In this document: positions 1 through 6,943 of the stretch, piece after piece
Numbering within the stretch: the stretch's first letter is position 1
Layout of the letters: each line of letters begins with the position of its first letter
Source: a bacterium
GTDB taxonomy: Bacteria; UBP6; UBA1177; JAKLFG01
Direction: 5' to 3'
Length of the DNA stretch: 38,700 bases
NCBI GenBank assembly: GCA_022711315.1
Contig: JAKLFG010000020.1
Coordinates: 1 to 38,700, forward strand
Notes under the pieces: generated by a model
The model's input: only the letters and a program-made list of their open reading frames with translations
Databases searched by the model: none
Told to the model about the DNA's origin: nothing
Program-made: the position numbers and the translations under genes

Positions 1-1698
1 GACACCCTTGCGGTGGCCGACGGCGACGCCGCGGTCGACCCCGACGCCCCGGTCAACACCGACGGTACGGTCAACCCCGACGACCCGCAGACCGACGGGC
101 TTGTCGCAGACGAGGACACGGTGATAGAACTGTGCGCCGACCCGAACGGCGACGAGGATGCGGACGGCATCCCCAACGGCGTCGACGGGAGCGAGGACCG
201 CGACCTCGACGGCGCGCCCAACTGCCTCGACCCCGATTCGGACGGCGACGGCATCCTCGACGGCGCGGAGTGCCCCGAACAGCCCTGCAAGAACAGCGAC
301 GCCGACGATACGCCCGACTTCCTCGACAAGGACAGCGACAACGACGGCCTCTCCGACAAGGAGGAGACGCAGGAGGGGACCAGCCCGACCAAGAAGGACA
401 GCGACGGCGACGGGTCCGACGACCTCGCCGAGATCGTGTACGGCTCCGACCCGCTCGACGACGAGGATACGATACCCGACGGGCTCTTTTTCGTCGTGCT
501 CCCCTACAACGCGCCGGAGGAGGTGACCCGCACGCTCACCTTCAGCACGCTCATCGAGGCGATCGATGTGCAGATAGTCATCGACATCTCCGGCTCGATG
601 AACGACGAGATAGCGCAGGTGCAGAGCGGCATAAAGGACAACATCATCGACCCGGTCACGGCCGAATTCCCGCAGGAGGGGTTCGCCTCGTTCGGCGTGT
701 CGCGCATCAGTTGGAACGGTACCTCGAAGTTCCTGCGCCAGAAGCAGACCTTCTCGGTCGACGCGGTGAAATCGGCGGTGGATAAGGTCAACGAGGACGC
801 GTTCAACACCTCGGTCGGCGCGAACGAACTGCACAGCGAGGTGCTCTATCAACTCGCGGCGGGCGAGGAATTCCACGGCACCGCGAACTTCTGCCTGCCT
901 CCCGCGTTCGGCGGCTGCGACCAGACGATGATAGGCGACGCGGTGGTCGACATCGCGCCGGCGAACTGCACCGGCGAGATCGGCGCGGTGGGGCACGCCT
1001 GCTTCCGCAAAAAGGCGATGCCCATCTACATCGTGATCACCGACGAGGAGCGCGAGGACTGCGACCCGAACGGCGTGCAGGTGAACGCCGAATGCTACTG
1101 GGTCGCGGGGACCGGCTTCATGAACGGCCACACCTTCGAGGAGGCGCTCGCGGTGATGGGCGGCATCGGCGCCAAGTTCATCGGCATCAACACCTGGCAC
1201 GAGAAGACGGCCGACGGCGAGGCGAACGCCGGCATCGATCCGCAACCCGACATGGAGATGCTCGCGGAGTACACCGGGTCGGTCGACAAGAACGGCCAGT
1301 ACTTCATCTACCACACCGCGACGCCGACCGGCGAGGGGATGCCCGACCAGATAGCGCAGGCGATAAAGGACCTCATCACCTTCATCGACATGGATGTGAC
1401 GACCGGCAAGATGTCCGATCAGGAATGCAACGGCATCAGCGCCGCAGAGTTCGTGAAGTCCTCGACCACCGTCGCGGCCGATCCGGAGGACGGCATCAGC
1501 CATCAGGACGAGACCACCTTCTTCTCGGTCAAGCAGGGGACCACCGTCACCTTCGATGTCCGGTTCAAGAACGATTTCTGCCAGAACACGACGACCCAGC
1601 CGGTGATCTACGACGCGCTCGTCACGGTGCTCGGCAACGGCTCGTACCTCAGCAACCGGCTCGTCAAGGTCATCGTCCCGGGCATCGACGCCCAGTAA
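1..1698 (+). CDS. VWA-domain protein with Asp-rich thrombospondin type 3 repeats (5' partial)
   Basis: The frame is open from the first base (D-T-L-A-V-A-D...), so the true start, and probably a signal peptide or lipobox, lies before the window. A GTG at 13 is only an internal candidate. The first ~150 residues are Asp/Gly/Asn/Pro-rich with thrombospondin type 3 calcium-binding repeats (DSDGDGILDG, DSDNDGLSDKEE, DSDGDGSDD). A von Willebrand factor A domain follows: the MIDAS motif DISGS begins at about residue 191 counted from base 13, after a hydrophobic beta strand (VQIVI). Several cysteines (CLPP, GGC, ANC, EDC, AEC) suggest disulfides in an exported protein. No C-terminal membrane anchor is visible. 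Likely a surface or periplasmic metal-dependent adhesion or binding protein; the ligand is unknown. cca starts 9 bp downstream. Confidence 0.85.
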   Translation, partial: DTLAVADGDAAVDPDAPVNTDGTVNPDDPQTDGLVADEDTVIELCADPNGDEDADGIPNGVDGSEDRDLDGAPNCLDPDSDGDGILDGAECPEQPCKNSDADDTPDFLDKDSDNDGLSDKEETQEGTSPTKKDSDGDGSDDLAEIVYGSDPLDDEDTIPDGLFFVVLPYNAPEEVTRTLTFSTLIEAIDVQIVIDISGSMNDEIAQVQSGIKDNIIDPVTAEFPQEGFASFGVSRISWNGTSKFLRQKQTFSVDAVKSAVDKVNEDAFNTSVGANELHSEVLYQLAAGEEFHGTANFCLPPAFGGCDQTMIGDAVVDIAPANCTGEIGAVGHACFRKKAMPIYIVITDEEREDCDPNGVQVNAECYWVAGTGFMNGHTFEEALAVMGGIGAKFIGINTWHEKTADGEANAGIDPQPDMEMLAEYTGSVDKNGQYFIYHTATPTGEGMPDQIAQAIKDLITFIDMDVTTGKMSDQECNGISAAEFVKSSTTVAADPEDGISHQDETTFFSVKQGTTVTFDVRFKNDFCQNTTTQPVIYDALVTVLGNGSYLSNRLVKVIVPGIDAQ

Positions 1699-1707
1699 CG
1701 ACAGCCC

Positions 1708-2904
1708 ATGAAGATCTATCTGGTGGGCGGCGCGATACGCGACCGGCTGTTGGGGTTCCCGAAGCACGGGGCCGACGACCATGTCGTGGTCGGCGCGACC
1801 GAGGAGGAGTTCCTCGCCCGTTTCCCCGGGGCGGAGCGCGTCGGCAGGGCGTTCCCGGTCTACCTCGCGGGCGGCGCCGAGTACGCCTTCGCGCGGCGCG
1901 AGCGGAAGACCGGCCCCGGCCACTGCGGGTTCGAAACGGTCGCCGACCCGTCGGTGACGCTCGTCGAGGACCTGAAACGGCGCGACCTCACCATCAACGC
2001 CATCGCGCAGGACCTCGAAACGCGCGAACTCATCGACCCGTGGGGCGGCCGGAAGGATATCGAACAGAAACGCCTGCGCCACATCAGCGACGCCTTTTCC
2101 GAGGACCCGCTGCGGCTCTACCGCGTCGCGCGGTTCGCGGCGCTCCTGCCCGATTTCACGCTCGAAGAGGCGACGCTCGGACTCATGAAGGGACTCGTTC
2201 CCGAACTGGGCGCGCTCTCGCCCGAACGGGTCTGGCTCGAATGCGAACGGGCGCTCGCCGCCCGCGCCCCGTGGCGGTTCTTCACGATACTGCGCGACAC
2301 CGGCGCGCTGCCGGTCCATTTCCCCGAATTGCACGCGCTCGTCGGTATGATGCCGGGGCCCGACCGCTACCACGAAGGGGAATCCGACACCTTCGACCAC
2401 GCGATGCAACTGCTCCGCCGCCTCCCGTCGCCCGATCCGCGCCTGCGGTTCGCGGCGCTCTGCCACGATCTCGGCAAGGGGCTGACCGACCCGGCGATAC
2501 TGCCGCACCACTACGGCCACGACGAAGCGGGGGTGGCGCTCGTGACGGCGCTCGCCGACCGCCTGAAGGTGTCCAACGACTTCCGGCTCGCCGGGGAACT
2601 CGCGGCGCGGCATCACATGGCGGCGGCGAAACTGCCGGTGATGCGGGCGGGAAAGGCGGTGACGCTGCTCAAAAAACTGCGCCGCTTCCCGGGCGGCGGC
2701 ATCGCGGGCTACCTCGCGCTCCTGCATGCCGACTCGGCGGGGAAGGAGCCCGATCTCACCCCGCTCGCCCCCGAATTCGAACGCATCCTCGATATCCCGC
2801 TCCCCGAGAAGTACCACGACCTCGGCCCCAAGTCGGGCGAGATCCTTCTCAACCTGCAGGCCGAAGCGTTCAACGAACTCCGGGAAAAGGCGATGGGGAC
2901 ATAG
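1708..2904 (+). CDS. cca: CCA tRNA nucleotidyltransferase with HD domain
   Basis: Adds or repairs the 3'-CCA end of tRNAs using CTP and ATP, in the cytoplasm. At 398 aa it matches the gammaproteobacterial multifunctional enzyme (E. coli 412 aa) almost throughout: N-terminal KIYLVGGAIRD, ribose/RNA motif RRDLTINAIAQD, EDPLRLYRVARFAA of the neck region, and a C-terminal HD phosphohydrolase domain with LCHDLGKGL and a following GHD. Odd point: where E. coli has DRDWVVVG, carrying the two catalytic metal-binding aspartates, this protein has ADDHVVVG around residues 22-29. The first Asp of DxD therefore appears shifted or lost. The start follows the VWA stop after 9 bp with no clear Shine-Dalgarno, so it may be translationally coupled. 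Family assignment is firm; full activity is open. Confidence 0.93.
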   Translation: MKIYLVGGAIRDRLLGFPKHGADDHVVVGATEEEFLARFPGAERVGRAFPVYLAGGAEYAFARRERKTGPGHCGFETVADPSVTLVEDLKRRDLTINAIAQDLETRELIDPWGGRKDIEQKRLRHISDAFSEDPLRLYRVARFAALLPDFTLEEATLGLMKGLVPELGALSPERVWLECERALAARAPWRFFTILRDTGALPVHFPELHALVGMMPGPDRYHEGESDTFDHAMQLLRRLPSPDPRLRFAALCHDLGKGLTDPAILPHHYGHDEAGVALVTALADRLKVSNDFRLAGELAARHHMAAAKLPVMRAGKAVTLLKKLRRFPGGGIAGYLALLHADSAGKEPDLTPLAPEFERILDIPLPEKYHDLGPKSGEILLNLQAEAFNELREKAMGT

Positions 2905-2934
2905 GGTGTCCCTGCCGAGTCACATAATACCCTC

Positions 2935-3026
2935 ATCCGGCTGATGCCACCTTCTCCCTCAACAGGTAGAAGGATACACGGACTTCCTCGCCCTGTGGAG
3001 GGAGAGGAAAGAGGTGAGGGTGTTTG
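2935..3026. repeat. Palindromic insertion element inside promoter repeat
   Basis: These 92 bp are absent from the otherwise contiguous copy at 4150-4229. The ends form an imperfect inverted repeat (accctcat...ccttctccctc against gagggagagg...gtgagggt), as in REP/BIME-like or MITE-like extragenic palindromes. No coding capacity is seen. Exact boundaries are uncertain by several bases because the host sequence also contains ccctc. Confidence 0.6.
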
Positions 3027-3036
3027 GTGAAAAAAA

Positions 3037-3065
3037 TTGCATCGGGCGGGGCGCGGGAATACAGT
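3037..3065 (+). promoter_or_regulatory. Predicted sigma70 promoter of the Fic gene
   Basis: TTGCAT (3037-3042), 17-bp spacer, TACAGT (3060-3065). It lies within the dispersed repeat, and the same elements recur at the same spacing upstream of the glycosylase-like gene. The transcript would start about 30 nt before the ATG at 3101. Confidence 0.5.
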
Positions 3066-3100
3066 GTGGCGTTCCCTTCCCGAGAACCGGAGCAGAACGA

Positions 3101-4099
3101 ATGAAACTTTACACCGAAGACCCGGGGTGGCACGAAAAGATCGGTGGCATTCACGCCCTACTTGAGCGCGTCAAGATCAGCGAGGAACAGTCGGGCGATG
3201 TGTTGCATCTGCGCAAGATGAGCCGCCTTCTTTCCATTCACTCATCCACCGCCATCGAGGGGAACCGGCTTACTTTGGGCCAAGTCACCGACCTCATCAA
3301 CGGCAAACCCGTCTTGGGTCTGCCTCGGGACATCCAAGAGGTGCGGAACGCGTGGCATGCCTACAACGAGATGGTCCGGTATGAGCCGTGGTCGACCGAT
3401 GACCTGCTGACGGCCCATGCGCACCTGACCGACGCGCTCATCGAAGAGTCGGGTCATTTCCGTTCGGTCGGTGTCGCCGTCGTGCGCGGCGACGGCACGG
3501 TCATGCACCGCGGTTCGCCGGCGGAGCAGGTTCCCGCTCTGGTCGAACAACTCCTGCGTTGGGGAAAGACCAGCAAGGCGCATCCGCTCATCAAAAGTTC
3601 CGTCGTCCACTACATGCTGGAATACATCCATCCTTTCCGTGACGGCAACGGCAGGATCGGACGGCTGTGGCAGACGCTGATCCTTTTTAAGTGGAATCCG
3701 CTGTTCGCCTGGATGCCGGTCGAGACCTTGGTCCACCACAATCAGGCGCTCTATTACAAGGCGTTGCAGGATTCGCATACCGGCTCGCAGGATTGCCGTC
3801 CGTTCATCGATTTTATGCTGGATGCGATTGAGAATTCGCTATACAAGTACATCGATGTGGCGACCGAAACGGCAGCCGATGTCCCTGTAAATGTCCCTGT
3901 AAATGTCCCTGTAAACGGAATGCCGGACAAGATCCTTCGCATGCTGCGGGCCGATCCCAAGGCGACGGCCCAGAAGATGGCGCTCGCGCTGGGTGTGACC
4001 GACAAGACCGTCAAGCGTCATCTCAAAACGCTCCGTGAACAGGGCCGACTGAAACGCGTCGGCTCAGACAAGACGGGCCACTGGGAAGTCATCGAGTGA
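3101..4099 (+). CDS. Fic family protein with N-terminal inhibitory helix and C-terminal winged helix
   Basis: Fic proteins transfer AMP (sometimes another nucleotide or phosphate group) from a nucleotide onto a protein hydroxyl. The catalytic motif HPFRDGNGRIGR starts at His177. The N-terminal segment SSTAIEGN fits the [S/T]xxxE[G/N] inhibitory helix (Ser49, Glu53), so this is a self-inhibited class II Fic protein. The C-terminal ~55 residues (ATAQKMALALGVTDKTVKRH...) form a winged helix-turn-helix, joined through a VPVN x3 linker. I chose ATG 3101: GGAG stands 8 nt upstream, and the in-frame extension to 3014 is only translated repeat DNA. 332 aa. Such Fic-HTH proteins are usually solitary accessory genes that may act as regulators or toxin-like modifiers; the target is unknown. 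Confidence 0.93.
   Translation: MKLYTEDPGWHEKIGGIHALLERVKISEEQSGDVLHLRKMSRLLSIHSSTAIEGNRLTLGQVTDLINGKPVLGLPRDIQEVRNAWHAYNEMVRYEPWSTDDLLTAHAHLTDALIEESGHFRSVGVAVVRGDGTVMHRGSPAEQVPALVEQLLRWGKTSKAHPLIKSSVVHYMLEYIHPFRDGNGRIGRLWQTLILFKWNPLFAWMPVETLVHHNQALYYKALQDSHTGSQDCRPFIDFMLDAIENSLYKYIDVATETAADVPVNVPVNVPVNGMPDKILRMLRADPKATAQKMALALGVTDKTVKRHLKTLREQGRLKRVGSDKTGHWEVIE
3879..3914 (+). repeat. Perfect 12-bp tandem repeat x3 inside the Fic gene
   Basis: Three perfect copies of atgtccctgtaa in tandem. In frame they encode the VPVN-type linker between the Fic domain and the winged helix. Changes in copy number would keep the frame and alter linker length by four residues per unit. Confidence 0.95.
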
Positions 4100-4120
4100 C
4101 CGCCCTACCTCATCCTGTCT

Positions 4121-4143
4121 CCTTCTCCTTGTAAATGAGAAGG
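4121..4143. repeat. Hairpin downstream of the Fic gene
   Basis: CCTTCTC, 9-nt loop, GAGAAGG: a perfect 7-bp stem 22 bp after the Fic stop codon. No U-tract follows, so it is a weak terminator candidate at best. With the preceding ctcatcc it resembles the left half of the palindromic element at 2935-3026, so it may be a remnant of the same repeat family. Confidence 0.4.
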
Positions 4144-4149
4144 ACTCCC

Positions 4150-4229
4150 GGTGTCCCTGCCGTCCCACATAATACCCTCGTGAAAAAAATTGCATCGGAC
4201 GGGGCGCGGGGATACAGTGTGGCGTTCCC
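4150..4229 (+). repeat. Promoter-bearing dispersed repeat, copy 2 (uninterrupted)
   Basis: An 80-bp uninterrupted version of the repeat split at 2905-3076. It ends 31 bp before the ATG of the glycosylase-like gene and carries a promoter at the same internal position as copy 1. Confidence 0.8.
4190..4218 (+). promoter_or_regulatory. Predicted sigma70 promoter of the glycosylase-like gene
   Basis: TTGCAT (4190-4195), 17-bp spacer, TACAGT (4213-4218). Hexamers and spacer length are identical to those of the Fic promoter, because both lie in the same dispersed repeat. Confidence 0.5.
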
Positions 4230-4260
4230 GTTCCGCTCGATCGTTCCGAGGGAGGTGGAG

Positions 4261-4953
4261 ATGTCAAAAAAGGTAGAGGCATTCGTCGAGCGGCTGGCGT
4301 CGGTCAAACTGGAGAGCGCTCGCCTCTTCAATCCGTGGCGCGATCATGACAAGGACTACGATCTTTCCAAGGATGCGCCCCGCTTGCGGCGCGAGAACCT
4401 CGTCCGCTTCCTTTCGTCGCGGCAGGGAAAGGCCCGCATTATCCTCATCGGCGAGGCGGCGGGGTATCAGGGGGCGAAGTTCTCCGGTATCGCGATGCTG
4501 TCGGAACGGATCCTCTGCGGTCGCCGCGTCCCGGACTTCCCGCGCGACGGTTACCATCCCCGCACCAGTTGCCCGAACGGGCCGAATATCAGCGATACGG
4601 TGCGGCAATACGGGTTCAACGAGCCGACGGCGACGGTGGTGTGGGAGGCGGTGCTGGAGAACCGGCTCGATCCGCTCTCGGTCGTGACTTGGAACATCTT
4701 CCCGTTCCACCCGCGCCACGACGAACAGCCCCATGATGCGCTCTCGAACCGGACACCGACCCCCGAAGAGATACGGACCCACGAGCGTTTCTGCGATGAG
4801 TTGATCGGCCTGTTCCCCGGGGCGGTGGTGCTTGCCGTCGGCGAGAAGGCAGGCCGCTATCTGGCAATGCCGCGCCAGAAGATTCTACGGCACCCGGCGA
4901 ACGGCGGCGCCGAGAAGTTCAGGAAGGAGTTCGGGAAAAGGGGAAAATGGTGA
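4261..4953 (+). CDS. Uracil-DNA glycosylase superfamily protein
   Basis: 230 aa. Recognised by the uracil-DNA-glycosylase-like signature: LIGEAAGYQGAKFSGIAM near residue 60, VVTWNIFPFHP in the middle, and VLAVGEKAGRYL followed by LRHPANGG near the C-terminus. This pattern is common in an accessory, often mobile branch annotated as uracil-DNA glycosylase; activity on uracil is not shown by the sequence alone. I chose ATG 4261, which has a strong Shine-Dalgarno (gggaggtgg) just upstream; an in-frame start at 4135 would only read through the repeat. It has its own repeat-borne promoter and is followed by a collapsed partial duplicate at 4987-5070. A role in base repair or in acting on modified foreign DNA fits the adjacent restriction-modification pair, but that is inference. 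Confidence 0.8.
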   Translation: MSKKVEAFVERLASVKLESARLFNPWRDHDKDYDLSKDAPRLRRENLVRFLSSRQGKARIILIGEAAGYQGAKFSGIAMLSERILCGRRVPDFPRDGYHPRTSCPNGPNISDTVRQYGFNEPTATVVWEAVLENRLDPLSVVTWNIFPFHPRHDEQPHDALSNRTPTPEEIRTHERFCDELIGLFPGAVVLAVGEKAGRYLAMPRQKILRHPANGGAEKFRKEFGKRGKW

Positions 4954-4974
4954 ATATTGAGGACTGACCCCGCT
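4953..4974 (+). repeat. Inverted-repeat family, copy 1 (forward)
   Basis: aatattgaggactgacccc and the following bases. Related copies lie at 5071-5099 (forward), 6879-6907 (reverse) and 7864-7877 (reverse, short). This copy shares the 'gactg' variant with the 7864 copy. It abuts the glycosylase-like stop codon. Confidence 0.7.
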
Positions 4975-4986
4975 TCAGCGCTTCAG

Positions 4987-5070
4987 GGAGGTGAGGATGT
5001 CGAAAAAGATAGAGGCATTCGCCGAGCGGCGGTGCCGAGAAGTTCGGAAAGGAAATCGGAATGTTGAGAA
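4987..5070 (+). pseudogene. Internally deleted duplicate of the glycosylase-like gene
   Basis: The Shine-Dalgarno and first ~15 codons (gggaggtgaggatgtcgaaa..., M-S-K-K-I-E-A-F-A-E-R) closely match the start of the gene at 4261. They then jump directly to a match with its last codons (gtgccgagaagttcgga... against gcgccgagaagttcagga). About 600 bp of the middle is missing. The downstream repeat (5071-5099 against 4953-4974) is duplicated with it. This is the remnant of a tandem duplication and is not expected to be functional. Confidence 0.75.
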
Positions 5071-5099
5071 AATATTGGGTATTGAGGACCGACCCCGCT
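5071..5099 (+). repeat. Left inverted repeat bounding the restriction-modification cassette
   Basis: 29 bp starting aatattgggtattgagg. Its reverse complement matches 6879-6907 at 27 of 29 positions. Together they bracket the AT-rich restriction-modification pair. Confidence 0.8.
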
Positions 5100-5155
5100 C
5101 TGACCCCGCTCTTATATGCTCTCCCAATAAAAAAACATCTTCGCTTTCATATAAC

Positions 5156-5184
5156 TTGATTCGTCCTGTAAAATAAACTATCTA
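5156..5184 (+). promoter_or_regulatory. Possible promoter of the restriction-modification operon
   Basis: TTGATT (5156-5161), 17-bp spacer, TATCTA (5179-5184). The region is AT-rich and an overlapping alternative exists (TTCATA-17-TAAAAT, ending at 5174), so the exact site is uncertain. Confidence 0.35.
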
Positions 5185-5259
5185 CTTAGAGGCGTTGAAA
5201 AGAGAAAAGAGGCGCTCGACTGCTAAACCGACAAAGCAAAGAAAAAAGCGAGAGGGAGA

Positions 5260-5868
5260 ATGATGAGCATGCAGGAAGAAATAAAACTTATCAACTCTGA
5301 GATGGCAACTGTCAAGCGCATTTTGCTTGCCGTTGTTGGTATCATCCCATCGTTTGACATAACCGACTCGAAAGTTCTTCCATACGGGCTTAAGGCACAC
5401 ACCAGATCTGTATGTTGGATTGTCGAGCAGGTCATTACTCAGCAAACCAAATTTAATGCTAAGAAACTCGGGTTGACGGGCGTTGATATCGATATGCCAG
5501 ACACTTGTCTTCATGATTGCATCATTCACCAAGATGACAAACGATACTTTGTTAATGTGAAAATCCACAATGCAGATGGCAAAGACAACAAAAATGACAT
5601 ATCAGCCGTTGAAAAACTTTACATGCAATATCAAGGAAACTCCGATTATCGCCTCATATATGCTTGTTTTGGTTTTCGTTTCCGCAATCTCACGATAGAG
5701 TTTGTTAAAGAAGATATAGAAGTGTTCTGTCCCCAATTTCTTCCTGTTTATGTGAACCCGCGAAACGATAAGATTCAGGCATTTTATCATCATAAGCCGA
5801 TATACAGATCGCGGAGCGACTTCCTTCGCCTGCTACGCGAAAACTCAAAAAGCATAGTCTTAAGTTGA
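5260..5868 (+). CDS. Probable type II restriction endonuclease
   Basis: 202 aa, with AT-rich codon usage unlike the GC-rich flanks, placed 12 bp before a DNA methyltransferase. I do not recognise the family by name. A candidate PD-(D/E)xK-like core is visible: P80-D81 in DMPDTCLHD, then YFVNVKIHN with Lys101. The usual acidic residue of (D/E)xK is Asn99 here, so either the family is divergent or another acid (Asp86, Asp92, Asp93) serves. It would cut unmethylated DNA at the site protected by the partner methylase. Start: two ATGs at 5260 and 5263 follow gaggga; either is possible. The restriction call rests mainly on linkage, size and the VK strand. Confidence 0.6.
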   Translation: MMSMQEEIKLINSEMATVKRILLAVVGIIPSFDITDSKVLPYGLKAHTRSVCWIVEQVITQQTKFNAKKLGLTGVDIDMPDTCLHDCIIHQDDKRYFVNVKIHNADGKDNKNDISAVEKLYMQYQGNSDYRLIYACFGFRFRNLTIEFVKEDIEVFCPQFLPVYVNPRNDKIQAFYHHKPIYRSRSDFLRLLRENSKSIVLS

Positions 5869-5880
5869 GGTAACATACCA

Positions 5881-6723
5881 ATGGAAAGAGATGTTGTGAA
5901 GAACACGGATGCTCTGATTGGCATCCAATCATTGCCAGACAATTCAATCGACCTCATAATCGCAGATCCCCCCTATGGTCTTGGTAAAGATTATGGTAAC
6001 GATTCCGACAAGAAACCAGCAAGGGAGTTTCTTGAATGGATGGAGCGGTGGCTTTTGCTCGTAATTCCCAAACTTAAAGATTCTGGAAGCTTATATATCT
6101 TTACTACATGGCGTTACAGTCCAGAGATTTTCGTGTTTTTAAAAAAACACATGATAATGCTAAACGAAATCATTTGGGACCGAAAGGTGCCGAGCATGGG
6201 AGGCACAACTCGAAAGTATTCATCTGTGCATGACACTATCGGGTTCTTTGCAAAGACCGACAAACACTATTTTGACTTAGACTCTATTCGTATTCCTTAC
6301 GATCCCGAAACCAAAAAAGCTCGTAGTCGATCAATTTTTGTTGGCAAGAAGTGGTTAGAAGTTGGCTATAACCCAAAAGATTTGTGGTCGGTTTCCAGAT
6401 TGCACCGAATTCACGCTGAGAGAGAAGATCATCCGACACAAAAACCATTAGAGATAATAAAACGTATGGTTCTGGCGAGTTGTCCGCCTGAGGGACTTGT
6501 TTTGGATCCATTTGCCGGAACAGGACCTACGGTCGAAGCATGTATAAAAACCGACCGACATTTTATAGCATTTGAAATAAATGGGAAATACTTCGAAATA
6601 ATTGAATCCCGCGCCGAAAGAGCAAAATCAGAGAAGGCGACCTTGATAGATTTTTCTTCTGCACCATCTGCGCGAACCCAAAGTGCTCGGCAGCCTGTCC
6701 CTGTACAAGCAAAACTCTTTTAA
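5881..6723 (+). CDS. DNA methyltransferase, N4-cytosine/N6-adenine, beta-type motif order
   Basis: 280 aa. Catalytic motif IV DPPYG is at residues 29-33 and the AdoMet-binding motif I DPFAGTGPT is at about 209-217. Having motif IV before motif I is the beta-class order. HPTQKPLEIIKRM precedes motif I, as is typical. It methylates the exocyclic amino group of A or C at the site cut by the upstream nuclease; the target sequence cannot be read here. It shares the AT-rich composition of its neighbour, and the two form one operon (12-bp gap, GAGGT upstream of the ATG). The pair is bounded by inverted repeats, consistent with acquisition as a unit. Confidence 0.92.
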   Translation: MERDVVKNTDALIGIQSLPDNSIDLIIADPPYGLGKDYGNDSDKKPAREFLEWMERWLLLVIPKLKDSGSLYIFTTWRYSPEIFVFLKKHMIMLNEIIWDRKVPSMGGTTRKYSSVHDTIGFFAKTDKHYFDLDSIRIPYDPETKKARSRSIFVGKKWLEVGYNPKDLWSVSRLHRIHAEREDHPTQKPLEIIKRMVLASCPPEGLVLDPFAGTGPTVEACIKTDRHFIAFEINGKYFEIIESRAERAKSEKATLIDFSSAPSARTQSARQPVPVQAKLF

Positions 6724-6878
6724 ACTCGGGTCTTGTTTTGTTCTTGCCGCTGATAAAGAAAAGCGGAAAGCAGGGGTAGTCCTTCATTTTACGGGGTCCT
6801 TTCCTGTTCTAAAACAACAGGTGGCCGATGTCCGGCCGCGCCTGCGGCACCTTCGCCCCTGAATCTTCGTGTCGGCGA

Positions 6879-6907
6879 AGCGGGGTCGGTCCTCAATATT
6901 CAATATT
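6879..6907 (-). repeat. Right inverted repeat bounding the restriction-modification cassette
   Basis: Reverse-strand partner of 5071-5099 (27 of 29 bases). Base composition returns to GC-rich between the methylase stop (6723) and this repeat. The 6724-6878 stretch has no convincing gene. Confidence 0.8.
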
Positions 6908-6912
6908 CAAGG

Positions 6913-6940
6913 CGTGAGTCGTGAGCGGTGAGAGGTGCGA
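6913..6940. repeat. Short heptamer tandem repeat
   Basis: gtgagtc-gtgagcg-gtgagag-gtgcgag: four 7-bp units of the GTGANNN type. The same family is longer at 7930-8016, so the two arrays flank the nucleotidyltransferase/winged-helix pair. Confidence 0.75.
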
Positions 6941-6943
6941 GGA

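Larger units (their letters stand above)
2905..3076 (+). repeat. Promoter-bearing dispersed repeat, copy 1 (interrupted)
   Basis: Two blocks match a second copy at 4150-4229. Block a (2905-2934, ggtgtccctgccg...ataccctc) matches 4150-4179 at 27 of 30 bases. Block b (3027-3076, gtgaaaaaaattgcatcgg...gttccc) matches 4180-4229 with two mismatches. In copy 2 the blocks are contiguous; here 92 bp lie between them. Block b holds a promoter and leads into the Fic gene. Confidence 0.8.

Noticed and set aside
3014..3100. N-terminal extension of the Fic protein
   Set aside because: Those 29 codons lie in the promoter repeat, and ATG 3101 has a good Shine-Dalgarno.
4135..4260. N-terminal extension of the UDG-like protein
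   Set aside because: Translated repeat and promoter DNA; ATG 4261 with gggaggtgg is clearly better.
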